The notes below the pieces were generated by a model. The model saw only the letters and a list, made by a program, of their open reading frames with translations. It ran no database searches and was not told the DNA's origin. 64,000 nucleotides of DNA from Cylindrospermum sp. NIES-4074 (GTDB lineage Bacteria > Cyanobacteriota > Cyanobacteriia > Cyanobacteriales > Nostocaceae), in assembly GCA_003994795.1 (NCBI GenBank), contig AP018269.1, forward strand, positions 5,047,677-5,111,676. The letters run 5' to 3'. Position numbers and translations under genes: made by a program. Below, one piece after another: positions 43,339 to 52,178 of this stretch. Every line of letters begins with the position of its first letter. Positions within the stretch are counted from its first letter, which is position 1.

Positions 43339-46275
43339 TTATTCTGCATCTGAATCGTCACTCAAGTATGTTAAATCTTTACCCTCAAGAATTGTCCCTC
43401 GAAGATTCGCCCCTACAAGATTTGCCCCGTCAAAATTCACACCTTCAAGATTCGCTCCTTCAAAATTTACATCTTTAATGTTCGCATTTTTAAAATTCGC
43501 ATCCCCACAAATCGTATCTTCAAAAGACGAATTTTGAATATTTGCTCCGTAAAAAATTGCCCCTAAAAGAATCACAAAGTTAAAATTAGTTTCGTTAATA
43601 TTCGCCATGTAAAAACTTGCATCTTCAATATTGGCTTCTTCAAAAATCACGACATTGACATTAGCCCTATCAAGATTAGCCTCTTTAAGATTAGCACCGT
43701 AAAAATTTGTTTTATGAATATTGGACATTTCAAGATTTGTCCTATAAAGATTAGCACCGTAAAAATTTGTTTTATAAAGATTAGACTGTTCAAGGTTTGT
43801 CCCGTAAAGAACCGCCCTTTCAAGATTAGCCTCTTTAAGATTAGCACCGTAAAAATCTTGGAAGATCAGCATACAGTATTGCAAATCTAAAAAACTCAAG
43901 TAATTCAAGCAAAAAACATTATTATAAAAATCCAGTCTTTGCCCACGAAGCCTAGAAATCCAGACACCAAAATCTGTAAAATATTCTGTTTCTTCTTCAT
44001 CATAAATTTCCATGAAGGAAGAGTGCCATTGAATTTTAGAGATATTTTGTGTCACTCTAGCGCAAGCATTCAAAACAACTAACAACGCTTCCTCTGCATT
44101 TCGTGCTTGGCGATTTTGTTCATGAAAATTAGGTAAATTCAATTTTTCCATCGGCATTCCATAACGCAGCATAAAACTAATTAAATGACATAGCATTTCC
44201 TGCCATTTGGTAACATCTGATGGATTCTGCAAACGAATTTCATCAAAAACAAACTCAAACAGATACTCATCCATAGCAGATGTACCACACAAAATCGCCC
44301 ACTTTTCTAAAGCCTCAATCTCACCCCATCCTTTACGCCCATACTTATCTTTTTGACGTTCCTCTAACTGTTCATGAATAAACTGCAATTCTCTTACTAT
44401 CCGTCTTGCTGTCAAATACTCACGAAAAGTTTTGTGAGTAAATTCAAAAGTCTTCTCCTGTTCCTTAACTCCACTCTGCCGAAAATAGAAAGCAGTCAAA
44501 AGACGAGTTACACCTGATTCTGTTGCTTGCTGATATTCCTCAAAAAGCCTCTTAAAACGATCATTGACAGCACATATTTTTTCAATCTTGCTAACCGTCG
44601 TTGTTCTACCATCACCATGCCAGCAAGTCAGAGCAATTTCTTCTAGAACTAGTACAAAATCTTCTTCATCTTCAATTCCAAATTCTTTAACTATTGGATG
44701 TTTTTTATCTCCCCACCGTCGCTCATAAACTGCTTTAAGTAAATCTGCATAAATAGTATTCAGGTTACTATTTTCAGTAAAATCAATCTCACCACGAGCA
44801 AAACTCAAAGCAACCAGATAATTTAACAAAGGTTGAGCAGTAATATCTATAAGCTTTCCTCTGTCTAACTCTGGTGGTAAGCCTAGATATTCAATACCCT
44901 TTGCATTACCAAAATTCTGCCACCAAATTTGCCTTTGATCTTGCTCTAAATACTTATTCTCATCAATATAATATTCTCTCTGAGATTCATACACAAAATA
45001 AGGCAGAACATATAATAGTTGCTGTTCTGTTTTATCAAATTGACCACTATTTGCCTGCACTACTAAATCTCGCCCAGTAATCAAGATTTGTAAACGAGTC
45101 TTTTGGTGATTAAAATTACCTAAGCTACTCTCAATTTTGAGAATAAATTGTTGAGCTATTTCCGCCCCAATTTTGCCTTGCATGGCTAACTCATCCAAGC
45201 CATCAAAGATAATTAATAACCGTGATTCCAAATTCTTGGACTCCAAAGGATTATGATTGAGAAAATCATTAGTTTTTACAAACTCACCAACAGCACTAAT
45301 TAAATTATCCGTAACAGCAAAACGGTGTAAAGGAATAAATAAAACCCGAACTTCTCCCTTTTGCGCTTGGTTTGCTGCAAAGATTTTAGAAAACGAAGAT
45401 TTACCACTTCCCGGCCCACCACTAATTACCCGAATAGCATCTTTAGACTCAGCCTTATTTAACCAAGCATCTAACTCAGTTTCTAAATCAACAACCACCT
45501 GATCAAATTTCTCTTCTTCTCTTCCCCTGCGTGTAAAGTCTTTATTTTTCTCACCCTTAATTTTGCGCTTATAGTAACCCCGCAAGTTCACATAAACCTC
45601 TTTTAAACCAAAGGCTTCATCAAACATCCTTTCATTAACAACCTGTTTTTGCAGCCATTGAGAATAAATCTGCCATTCTAGTTGTCTTTCAATAGCTTCA
45701 TTAAAAGGGTTATCTAAATTATCAAGTAAAGATTGATATTTATGTCTATTTTTAGCAAACTCCTTATACAGCGACAATGCAAACTCATCAGCAAGTTGAT
45801 TACTAATTAACTTAGCTTCTGCTGGTATTACCCCAAAAGCTTCTAACCATTGATAAAAAGGGATTTTAACTTCGTCAATAATAGATAAACTCTTGGGATA
45901 TTTAAAAAAGTTATTATTAATCGTTAATTCTGCCTGTTCTAGTTTCTCTAAACACTGTTCTAAGCGATATGTAACTATAATCTCAATATCTTTATTCTCT
46001 GCATTCTTCAATAAATCTTGTCTATCTTTAACCAAACTATATATCGCTTGAGTTAAAGAATTATAAATCAAATCCCAAGCAATTTCTTCAGGTTCTGTCG
46101 CTAACCCAACTGCGGCTGCAACCTCTACAATATTTTCTGGTACACCTTCACGATTAACAACAGCGTTTACCACAGTTTTAGATAGTGCTGTAAAGAAACT
46201 TCCAATATTAATGTCAAGTTTCTTATTTAAAACAGAAACCTTTTTCTTGATGATAATTCCTGGTTGGTTGTTCAT
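43339..46275 (-). CDS. NACHT NTPase with C-terminal pentapeptide repeats (NLR-like)
   Basis: 978 residues. The N-terminal helical region (about 1-215) has VVNREGVPENIVEVAAAVGLATEPEEIAWD. The NACHT domain has Walker A SGGPGSGKSSFSKIF (about 288), Walker B LLIIFDGLDELA (about 356), and a sensor-like LQILITGRD (about 400). A winged-helix-like middle part (TFEFTHKTFREYLTARRI, about 625) is followed by pentapeptide repeats (about 798-970, A/N-L/F-xxT units). NACHT proteins with N-terminal helical domains include bacterial anti-phage NLRs; pentapeptide repeats replace the usual sensor here. Defence is inferred. It is the only gene in its unit and has a 420-bp repeat-laden upstream region. Confidence 0.92.
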   Translation of the reverse strand: MNNQPGIIIKKKVSVLNKKLDINIGSFFTALSKTVVNAVVNREGVPENIVEVAAAVGLATEPEEIAWDLIYNSLTQAIYSLVKDRQDLLKNAENKDIEIIVTYRLEQCLEKLEQAELTINNNFFKYPKSLSIIDEVKIPFYQWLEAFGVIPAEAKLISNQLADEFALSLYKEFAKNRHKYQSLLDNLDNPFNEAIERQLEWQIYSQWLQKQVVNERMFDEAFGLKEVYVNLRGYYKRKIKGEKNKDFTRRGREEEKFDQVVVDLETELDAWLNKAESKDAIRVISGGPGSGKSSFSKIFAANQAQKGEVRVLFIPLHRFAVTDNLISAVGEFVKTNDFLNHNPLESKNLESRLLIIFDGLDELAMQGKIGAEIAQQFILKIESSLGNFNHQKTRLQILITGRDLVVQANSGQFDKTEQQLLYVLPYFVYESQREYYIDENKYLEQDQRQIWWQNFGNAKGIEYLGLPPELDRGKLIDITAQPLLNYLVALSFARGEIDFTENSNLNTIYADLLKAVYERRWGDKKHPIVKEFGIEDEEDFVLVLEEIALTCWHGDGRTTTVSKIEKICAVNDRFKRLFEEYQQATESGVTRLLTAFYFRQSGVKEQEKTFEFTHKTFREYLTARRIVRELQFIHEQLEERQKDKYGRKGWGEIEALEKWAILCGTSAMDEYLFEFVFDEIRLQNPSDVTKWQEMLCHLISFMLRYGMPMEKLNLPNFHEQNRQARNAEEALLVVLNACARVTQNISKIQWHSSFMEIYDEEETEYFTDFGVWISRLRGQRLDFYNNVFCLNYLSFLDLQYCMLIFQDFYGANLKEANLERAVLYGTNLEQSNLYKTNFYGANLYRTNLEMSNIHKTNFYGANLKEANLDRANVNVVIFEEANIEDASFYMANINETNFNFVILLGAIFYGANIQNSSFEDTICGDANFKNANIKDVNFEGANLEGVNFDGANLVGANLRGTILEGKDLTYLSDDSDAE

Positions 46276-46410
46276 GGCTTTTGCCTTAACTTGGTAGATA
46301 TATTTGGCTAAATAAAGCTCTACAATCTTTATTGCGAGATTCCTGAAATATAACAGTAAATTTAATTCTTTCCCCGGAGAAAATTCCCCTCCTCACAAGC
46401 CTAACAAAAT

Positions 46411-46592
46411 GTAGAGACGTTACATGTAAGAGGATGTTTGTAAAGTATCAAGTCGTATCGAGATCCCCCCTAGCCCCCCTTAAAAAGGGGGGAATTGGAG
46501 TCAAAGTCCCCCTTTTTAAGGGGGATTTAGGGGGATCTCAATATTTTTGATACATCACCAAGGACTTTTAAAACATCCTCTAACGTCTCTAC
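46411..46592. repeat. GTAGAGACGTT palindrome interrupted by a MITE
   Basis: Left part GTAGAGACGTTACATGTA (46411-46428), right part TAACGTCTCTAC (46581-46592). Removing 46429-46580 and one TA restores the 28-bp palindrome found intact in cobG. Confidence 0.9.
46429..46580. mobile_element. MITE, GAGGATGT family, copy 2, with TA duplication
   Basis: 152 bp. Ends AGAGGATGTTTGTAAAGT and ACTTTTAAAACATCCTC; TA on both sides (46427-46428, 46581-46582). Inside are CCCCCCTTAAAAAGGGGG-type hairpins, GATACATCACCAAGGACTTT near the right end (also related to copy 1). Inserted into the palindrome described above. Confidence 0.88.
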
Positions 46593-46638
46593 ATGATTGG
46601 TGGCGGTGTATTTAATCCAAATGAGAACCTTTATAACC

Positions 46639-46670
46639 AAAAAAAATCCCATGCCTCAAAGACTTGGGAG
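46639..46670 (-). terminator. Rho-independent terminator of the beta-barrel gene
   Basis: On the minus strand TCCCAAGTCTTTGAGGCATGGGA is trimmed to arms TCCCA and TGGGA and followed by eight T. It lies about 30 bp past the stop codon. Confidence 0.7.
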
Positions 46671-46696
46671 CTAAAATCTAGCAATATATTTAATTA

Positions 46697-47191
46697 TTAA
46701 AATCTCAAACCCACACCACCTTGCAAAGATACCGCTGTACCCCCACCATTGCGGTAAGCATCAAAGGCGATAATAGCATTACCAAAAAGCACGGTGTTGC
46801 TGTTAGGCACCATGTAATCAATTCCCGGTTGCAAGGCAAAACTAATTTTATTACCCACAGGGGAAGGTGTATCACCACCAGCAAATACTAGCCCAGCACC
46901 CAAGTAAGCATCAGTTTGCCAATTGAGAGGAAGGTCATAAGAAACTGTGGGAACAACTGCTGTACTTTGACCAACTAAAGCTTGAGCGCGGAAAGAAATT
47001 GGTGATTCTAGTAGCTTGTAGCGGAAAGCCAGCACTCCCCCAACTTGTACACCGTCGGAAAGCCCAACTGTTGGGCCGACACCAACATAGCTACCATAGG
47101 CTACTTGTGCTTGTGCTGGTTGTGCGCTGATAGCTAAACTCAAAACGGAACCAGCTAAGAGAACTGAAACCAAATATGAAAAATGCTTCAT
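46697..47191 (-). CDS. Outer-membrane beta-barrel-like exported protein
   Basis: 164 residues. There is a signal peptide (MKHFSYLVSVLLAGSVLSLAISAQPAQA, cut about 28). The mature chain alternates short Gly-rich turns with strands (VGVGPTVGLSDGVQVGGVLAFRYKL and so on), and the last residue is Phe (GGVGLRF), the usual barrel ending. About eight strands could be drawn. The function is unknown. I chose the ATG at 47191, with GAGGAG eight to twelve bases upstream, over the GTG at 47206. Confidence 0.82.
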   Translation of the reverse strand: MKHFSYLVSVLLAGSVLSLAISAQPAQAQVAYGSYVGVGPTVGLSDGVQVGGVLAFRYKLLESPISFRAQALVGQSTAVVPTVSYDLPLNWQTDAYLGAGLVFAGGDTPSPVGNKISFALQPGIDYMVPNSNTVLFGNAIIAFDAYRNGGGTAVSLQGGVGLRF

Positions 47192-47270
47192 TACCCGACT
47201 CCTCACACCAGACTAAATTTTAAATGTACCTTTGAATACTTGTGTTATCGCTGCTGCTAGTAATAACAAT

Positions 47271-47300
47271 TATAGAGACGTTGCCCTCAACATCTCTATA
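47271..47300. repeat. Variant of the GTAGAGACGTT palindrome
   Basis: TATAGAGACGTTGCCCTCAA then CATCTCTATA, a diverged copy of the palindrome seen in cobG, in a gene-free gap. Confidence 0.75.
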
Positions 47301-47311
47301 GGTGTTTCCAT

Positions 47312-47393
47312 TTAGAGTAATCCACAAAATAAATTATTCCGTAGGGCGGGCGTCTCGCTTGCCCCCAAACAGGCGAGACGCCTGTTCTACAAA
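47312..47393. repeat. Dispersed palindromic repeat, copy B (inverted)
   Basis: Near-identical to 3829-3907 in reverse orientation, including the GGATTACTCTAA tail. It lies between the beta-barrel gene start and the RDD gene end. Confidence 0.78.
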
Positions 47394-47432
47394 ATATTGG
47401 GGATACTTTTGAATTTGGAACATATAGATTCC

Positions 47433-49538
47433 CTATGGACAACGGGAATGAATGCCTCCTTGAGTACAAATGAAAGCTAGCTGTTTGGTATCTAAATTTT
47501 TAGCATGAGTAAAATCAACGCCCTGGACTTTGGCATATTGAGATTTGAGATCAGGGGTTTGCACAAATTGATCTGTGGGGTCTTGTTTAGCTGGGAACAG
47601 AATTGCTCCCTGAAAATCTGCCCCGGCTACATTTGCTCCCTGTAAATCTGCGTTACTCAAATCGGCATTCCGCAAGTTGGCGTTTTCCAGTTTGGCAAAT
47701 TGCAAAACTGCGTCAGTCAAACGAGTGGCACTCAAGTTAGCATTGGTGAGATTAGCACGATCTAAATAAGCAGCAGATAAGTCTGCTCCTTGCCAATCGG
47801 TGTTGCTTAAATTAGCGTTAGATAATTGGGTGGCGATCGCAATTACACGACCTAAGCGGGCACCGTATAAATCGGCTTCGTTTAATTTGGCTGTACTGAT
47901 ATCTGCCCCTGTGAGGCTGGCATTTTCCAAAACTGCACTCCGCAAGTCGGTTCCCACTAGCTGGGTGCTGCTGAGGTTGGCTGCAAGTAAACGCGCATTA
48001 GATAAGTTGGCTCCGTTGAGGGTAGCACGGCTCAAATCGCTACGGCTCAACAACACACGACTGAGGTTAGCATCGGTGAGATTAGCCTGCTTTAATTGCG
48101 CTTGGGTCAAATCAGCGATCGCATCATCATAAGTATCCCACTTTCCATCCGCACCCACTCCCCGGAAGCGACTACCCTTAAAACTAGCTTGGTTGAGATT
48201 TGCCGATTTAAACACCACTCCCGATAAATCAACACTGTCTAATACCAAGTTGAAAGAATAGTTATCCCCAGAGCCATTACTCCCAAGCTGGATATCGGTC
48301 AAATCAACATCGCTAATTTTACCGCTATAAACAGCCAGAACTTTGTTGATAGCTCTCTGGTTGAGAATTAATCGCCCTTGGTCGTTACCATTAGCGAGAA
48401 ACTGATTCATGCGTTTTAGTTCAGGGATGCCTTGGCGGCCGACTTTAGCCAAAGCTTGCTGAATTGTATCCAACAGGTTGGGGTCAGTTTCCTTCGCCAA
48501 CAAATCTACCAGAAATTGGATTGACTGCGGGTCATTTAGACCACCCAAAGCCAGAATTACACTCTGGCGTTCTTCGTTGGTAGCGCTGGGGTTGGAATTG
48601 AACTGTTTGACTAGTGCGAGAAACTTTTCACTGTCGATTTGTTGGGATTTCCGCGCCTGTTGTTGAGTTTGGACGTAGACTTGAGTACCTATTAAAGCTG
48701 ACAACACCGCAGTCATGCTGACAAGTGCTACCGCAACCAAGATTAAGCTAGGGTTACGCCGCACTGACCCTGTTTGTTCAGGGCGTTTGCTTCCTGGTGA
48801 TACAGGTATCCCTTCTTGTTTGACTTCTTGTAACTGTTCGTTTTCATTGCCCCGCCTGTTGCCCAGGGAGGCAGGTGTAAAGGGGCGAGTGGCATCTATG
48901 GTGTAAGTCCCTGCTACCAGGTCATGCAGGGCGCGACGCCGCCGCTGGGACGGCCAACCCATGCCCTCTGCCAGCACCATGAAAACAGCCAAAAATGTGA
49001 ACAAACCTAAGTGAGGAAAGGCAAAGGTGTAACGCCACAGCAAATAAGCGACGGAAACGGGCAAAGTCCAACGACCAATTCCTTCACGCACTAAAACTGT
49101 TCCCAAACCAGGGGGTGTACCTTGTTCGTTAACTACCCGCACGCCGAACCAACGCTTAGGAATGGTGCTGCCTGTTTTACCCAATAAGTATAATTGCCAG
49201 CATGAGAGGGTGAGGGGCGCTAACAGGGCAACTGTCCATAAGAAATTAGTGGGGGATGCTACGTTACGGATGCCATAGCTTACAGGTAGAGCTAAAGGTT
49301 GGGCGATCGCTCTTTCTGTAACTCCTAGCACCGGGTTGAGCGGCACACGGTTGAGATCGCTTCTAGAATTGGCATATGCGCCCAGTCCAAAGGGAACTAG
49401 CCCACTGGCAACCACTAGTGTAATTTCTACTGCCCAAGCGGCAAAACGTCTTGTTCCTAGTGTCCGCAAATTGGCTGTTTCCGGCTCTTTTGAGCGGCTA
49501 GATTGATTAGTATTTTTCTTGACAATTGGGGTCGCCAT
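47433..49538 (-). CDS. RDD membrane protein with pentapeptide repeats
   Basis: 701 residues. The N-terminal RDD domain (about 25-210) has RRFAAWAVEITLVV, three or more membrane helices, GSTIPKRWFGVRVV and RRRALHDLVAGTYTI. A linker and one further membrane helix follow (about 265-285, LILVAVALVSMTAVLSALIG). The next part is a HEAT-like helical part (about 320-390) and a long pentapeptide repeat region (about 415-690). The last 30 residues contain two Cys (FICTQGGIHSRC). The topology suggests that the pentapeptide domain faces away from the membrane. The function is unknown; this fusion is seen in cyanobacteria. Confidence 0.88.
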   Translation of the reverse strand: MATPIVKKNTNQSSRSKEPETANLRTLGTRRFAAWAVEITLVVASGLVPFGLGAYANSRSDLNRVPLNPVLGVTERAIAQPLALPVSYGIRNVASPTNFLWTVALLAPLTLSCWQLYLLGKTGSTIPKRWFGVRVVNEQGTPPGLGTVLVREGIGRWTLPVSVAYLLWRYTFAFPHLGLFTFLAVFMVLAEGMGWPSQRRRRALHDLVAGTYTIDATRPFTPASLGNRRGNENEQLQEVKQEGIPVSPGSKRPEQTGSVRRNPSLILVAVALVSMTAVLSALIGTQVYVQTQQQARKSQQIDSEKFLALVKQFNSNPSATNEERQSVILALGGLNDPQSIQFLVDLLAKETDPNLLDTIQQALAKVGRQGIPELKRMNQFLANGNDQGRLILNQRAINKVLAVYSGKISDVDLTDIQLGSNGSGDNYSFNLVLDSVDLSGVVFKSANLNQASFKGSRFRGVGADGKWDTYDDAIADLTQAQLKQANLTDANLSRVLLSRSDLSRATLNGANLSNARLLAANLSSTQLVGTDLRSAVLENASLTGADISTAKLNEADLYGARLGRVIAIATQLSNANLSNTDWQGADLSAAYLDRANLTNANLSATRLTDAVLQFAKLENANLRNADLSNADLQGANVAGADFQGAILFPAKQDPTDQFVQTPDLKSQYAKVQGVDFTHAKNLDTKQLAFICTQGGIHSRCP

Positions 49539-49593
49539 TGCATAATTCCCTTTGACTTTATTTTTACGCCGTTGTCGGCGTGGTTAAAATAGA

Positions 49594-49938
49594 CTATTGC
49601 TTACTTTGAAAGCTGTTAGACACAAAAAATTTGTATCCAAGATACACTAACACTGCCAACACTGCCAGACTGATCACGGAAGCAACAAGTTTGAACACTG
49701 TTTGCAGCAATACAAAACCCAATAAGCCTGTTACACCAGCGACTGCTAGCTTTTTCTTCCCAGATAAACTATTGAACCAAATTAGCGATCGCTCTAAATA
49801 CAAGTTCAATTGGGTAAACTTAGACTCTGATGTCTGTTTTTGTGCTGCGGGCGGGGGAGACTTTACGGAGGAGGATTTGATCTCGTCCTCTAGCTTTTGG
49901 AGGCGACGTTGCAATTCTTCTTCTGGTTGAGGATTCAT
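49594..49938 (-). CDS. Small membrane protein with coiled coil
   Basis: 114 residues. An N-terminal coiled coil (EEELQRRLQKLEDEIKSSS) is followed by a Pro/Ala linker and a hydrophobic pair of helices (about 70-85 and 88-105, KLAVAGVTGLLGFVLLQTVF and ASVISLAVLAVLVYLGYKFF). No known family recalled. It is 55 bp upstream of the RDD gene on the same strand, so the two may be co-transcribed. Confidence 0.75.
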   Translation of the reverse strand: MNPQPEEELQRRLQKLEDEIKSSSVKSPPPAAQKQTSESKFTQLNLYLERSLIWFNSLSGKKKLAVAGVTGLLGFVLLQTVFKLVASVISLAVLAVLVYLGYKFFVSNSFQSKQ

Positions 49939-50205
49939 CAGTCTTTTCTACCTCAGCGACGACACTTATTCAACAACAAAACAACCAAATCCCATTTTTG
50001 GCGGTTGTGTTTGTGATTTTAGCTAATGTCTGTCCGTGTAAAACCTTTCTGAGTTCAGAAAAATTATCTTTTTTTCAGGTTGGTTGCACGAGAATGGCAA
50101 TCGCCCCTAACATCCATTAGTAATTGGTAAAAGGTTTGTCGGGATTGGGGATTGTCAAGATGTTTCAATCATTCCCGATCCATCTCAGGATATTTTAATA
50201 TTTAG

Positions 50206-51178
50206 TTATATAGCTATAGCCATCAAGATTAGGACGTAAACTATAAGAGTTCCCACATAGCATCTACCCCATTTCAATGGCTAAACCCTATAGTGATGAT
50301 TTCCGGCAAAAGGTTATGCAAGCGATCGAATTGGACGGTCTCAAGAAGTGTGAGGCAAGCCTTCTGTTCAATATTAGTCGCAATACAATTAACTTGTGGT
50401 GTCAACGCAAAGCCGAAACGGGTGATGTCAAACCTAAACAGAGGAAAGCATCGCCGCAGAAGGGCAAAATTAGGGATTGGGAGAAGTTTCGCACATTTGT
50501 CAAAGCGCAAGGGGATAAAACCCAAAGTGAAATGGCACAGCTATGGGATGGACAGATTAGCCAACGCACAATTTCCAGGGCTTTGCAAAAGATAGGACAT
50601 ACTCGTAAAAAAAAACATACGGATATAGTCAACGAGATGAAGCCAAGCGGGCAGCATTCTTAACGCAACTGGAGAACCCCAAAGCGCCGCACCTAGTATA
50701 TGTTGATGAGTCTGGTATGGATGAACGCGATAATTACGGTTACGGATACTCCCCTGTTGGAGAACGCTTTTACGACCTCAAATCAGGTTGTCGCAAGGGT
50801 CGCATCAATATGATTGCTGGCTATCGAGATGGACAACTAATTGCGCCATTTACGATTGAGGGGGCGTGTAACCGTACCGTGTTTGAAACCTGGTTAGAAA
50901 CTTGCTTGATTCCGATGCTACGACCCGGTGAGTGGGTGATTGTCGATAATGCTACCTTTCATCGTGGCGGTCGGATTGCTCAATTAATTGAAGAGGCAGG
51001 GTGTCAGTTAGTTTACCTACCGCCTTATTCACCTGATCTCAATCGCATTGAAAAGTGTTGGGCCACTTTGAAAAGTAGGGTTCGCAAGATTTTATCCACA
51101 TCGGATAATTTACGTGATGCAATGGAAATCGTTCTCAAGCAAGCAGCGTCCTAATTAATCTGGCTACGGCTATATAAC
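50206..51178 (+). mobile_element. IS630/Tc1-mariner family insertion sequence
   Basis: About 970 bp. Ends: GTTATATAGCTATAGCC (left, 50205-50221) and the reverse complement GTTATATAGCCGTAGCC of the right end, continued by GATT and AGGACG matches, a near 30-bp imperfect inverted repeat. TA occurs next to both ends. The transposase (50277-51154) is complete apart from a -1 frameshift. Nothing is carried besides the transposase. Confidence 0.9.
50277..51154 (+). CDS. IS630-type transposase, made by a -1 frameshift
   Basis: The first frame (50277-50663) encodes an N-terminal helix-turn-helix part (SDDFRQKVMQAIELDG, ASLLFNISRNTINLWC). A run of nine A at 50607-50615 is followed in the -1 frame by TYGYSQRDEAKRAAFL and VYVDESG, the first catalytic Asp. 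VIVDNATFH carries the second Asp and NRIEKCW the Glu, 34 residues later (DD34E, typical of this family). The slippery A run in the right place indicates programmed frameshifting rather than decay. Reported as one product; the two frames overlap between about 50613 and 50663. Confidence 0.9.
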
Positions 51179-51301
51179 GATTAAAGTAGCCAATAAAAAT
51201 TTATACTCCTAAAGTCGGAACAAAAGCAGTTTGCTTGCGTCAAAAAAACTAGACTATGTATAAAAAAATTAATCTATAAATCGTCGGGAGCATAAATTCA
51301 A

Positions 51302-51733
51302 ATGAACAAGCTTAGGCTATTTACAGTTGTTCCCGCAGCTTTGGTGATGAGTTTGGCGATTACCCAAGCCGGTTTCGCTGAGAAACCAGAAATTCAAATT
51401 AGTCGCAATTTTCAACCAGACCCATTAGTTGTGAAGGGCACATCAAGGGGCACAGTGGCGAGTAATTGTGGCAATATTACCGCTACACCCACTCAAGTTA
51501 TCCAGATTACAGAATCACTGCCTTACTTACGATTAACAGTTGAGAGCCAGGGAAACCCAACACTTCTGATTAATGGGCCTGGAGGACGCTTCTGTGTTCT
51601 GGCAGATAAATACTCTGGAGGCAAGGCAGAACTTTCTGGTTATTGGCAAGCAGGTAAATACTCGCTGCATATAGGCAATTCATCCCAGGGACAGCAAAGC
51701 TATACCCTCTCAATTTCCCAGCAAAATAAATAA
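51302..51733 (+). CDS. Exported hypothetical protein
   Basis: 143 residues. A signal peptide (MNKLRLFTVVPAALVMSLAITQAGFAE, cut about 27) is followed by a beta-rich mature domain with two Cys (ASNCGNI and RFCVLADKY), which may form a disulfide. The pattern YWQAGKYSLHIGNSSQGQQSYTLSISQ resembles prepeptidase C-terminal-like beta domains; this is only a resemblance. It lies downstream of the IS630 element on the same strand. Confidence 0.75.
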   Translation: MNKLRLFTVVPAALVMSLAITQAGFAEKPEIQISRNFQPDPLVVKGTSRGTVASNCGNITATPTQVIQITESLPYLRLTVESQGNPTLLINGPGGRFCVLADKYSGGKAELSGYWQAGKYSLHIGNSSQGQQSYTLSISQQNK

Positions 51734-51756
51734 TACCAATGACCAAGGACTAATGA

Positions 51757-52134
51757 CTAATGGGAATCTTCCAGTGATTTAGCTGGTACTTCAATGGCTG
51801 TAATATCAATTGTGCCTTCTGGTGCGAAGCGCTGAAAATGACCATTTTGAACGGTCAGGGCCTCCCCGCAGCTAGGACATTGTAAATTGCTGTTATTTAA
51901 ACCCGTAAATTCATATCCACAAACGGGACATTTATCAGCTACCAAATTGCGTTGTAGCCACCAGCGAAACCCAAAGAAGGCGATAATCGGTGCGAGAAAT
52001 AGCAGTCCCACAATAATCAGCAACGAATTCACCAACCAGCCCAAGCCCAATGATGCCAGCAACCACACAACTGCTAACAGAGTGAGCCAGGGGCGGAGAG
52101 TATCAAGATTCAATTGAAAGTTTTTAAGGCTCAT
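51757..52134 (-). CDS. Small membrane protein with zinc ribbon
   Basis: 125 residues. Two hydrophobic helices (about 14-32 and 36-53) precede CPVCGYEF and CPSCGEALT (two CxxC pairs, about 68-88), a zinc ribbon. The C-terminus is polar (IDITAIEVPAKSLEDSH). Function unknown. It is convergent with the exported protein and 45 bp downstream of the GT4 gene. Confidence 0.8.
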   Translation of the reverse strand: MSLKNFQLNLDTLRPWLTLLAVVWLLASLGLGWLVNSLLIIVGLLFLAPIIAFFGFRWWLQRNLVADKCPVCGYEFTGLNNSNLQCPSCGEALTVQNGHFQRFAPEGTIDITAIEVPAKSLEDSH

Positions 52135-52178
52135 TGTTTAAAACTTTTCCTGTTCTGACTCTAGGATAGCGAGTTTGG

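Larger units (their letters stand above)
46276..46696. other. Repeat-rich upstream region of the NACHT gene
   Basis: 421 bp holding the nested palindrome and MITE (below) and the terminator of the beta-barrel gene. The promoter of the NACHT gene should lie at 46280-46400. Confidence 0.5.

Noticed and set aside
50206-51178. IS630 ends as source of the GAGGATGT MITEs
   Set aside because: The end sequences do not match; only the TA target preference is shared.
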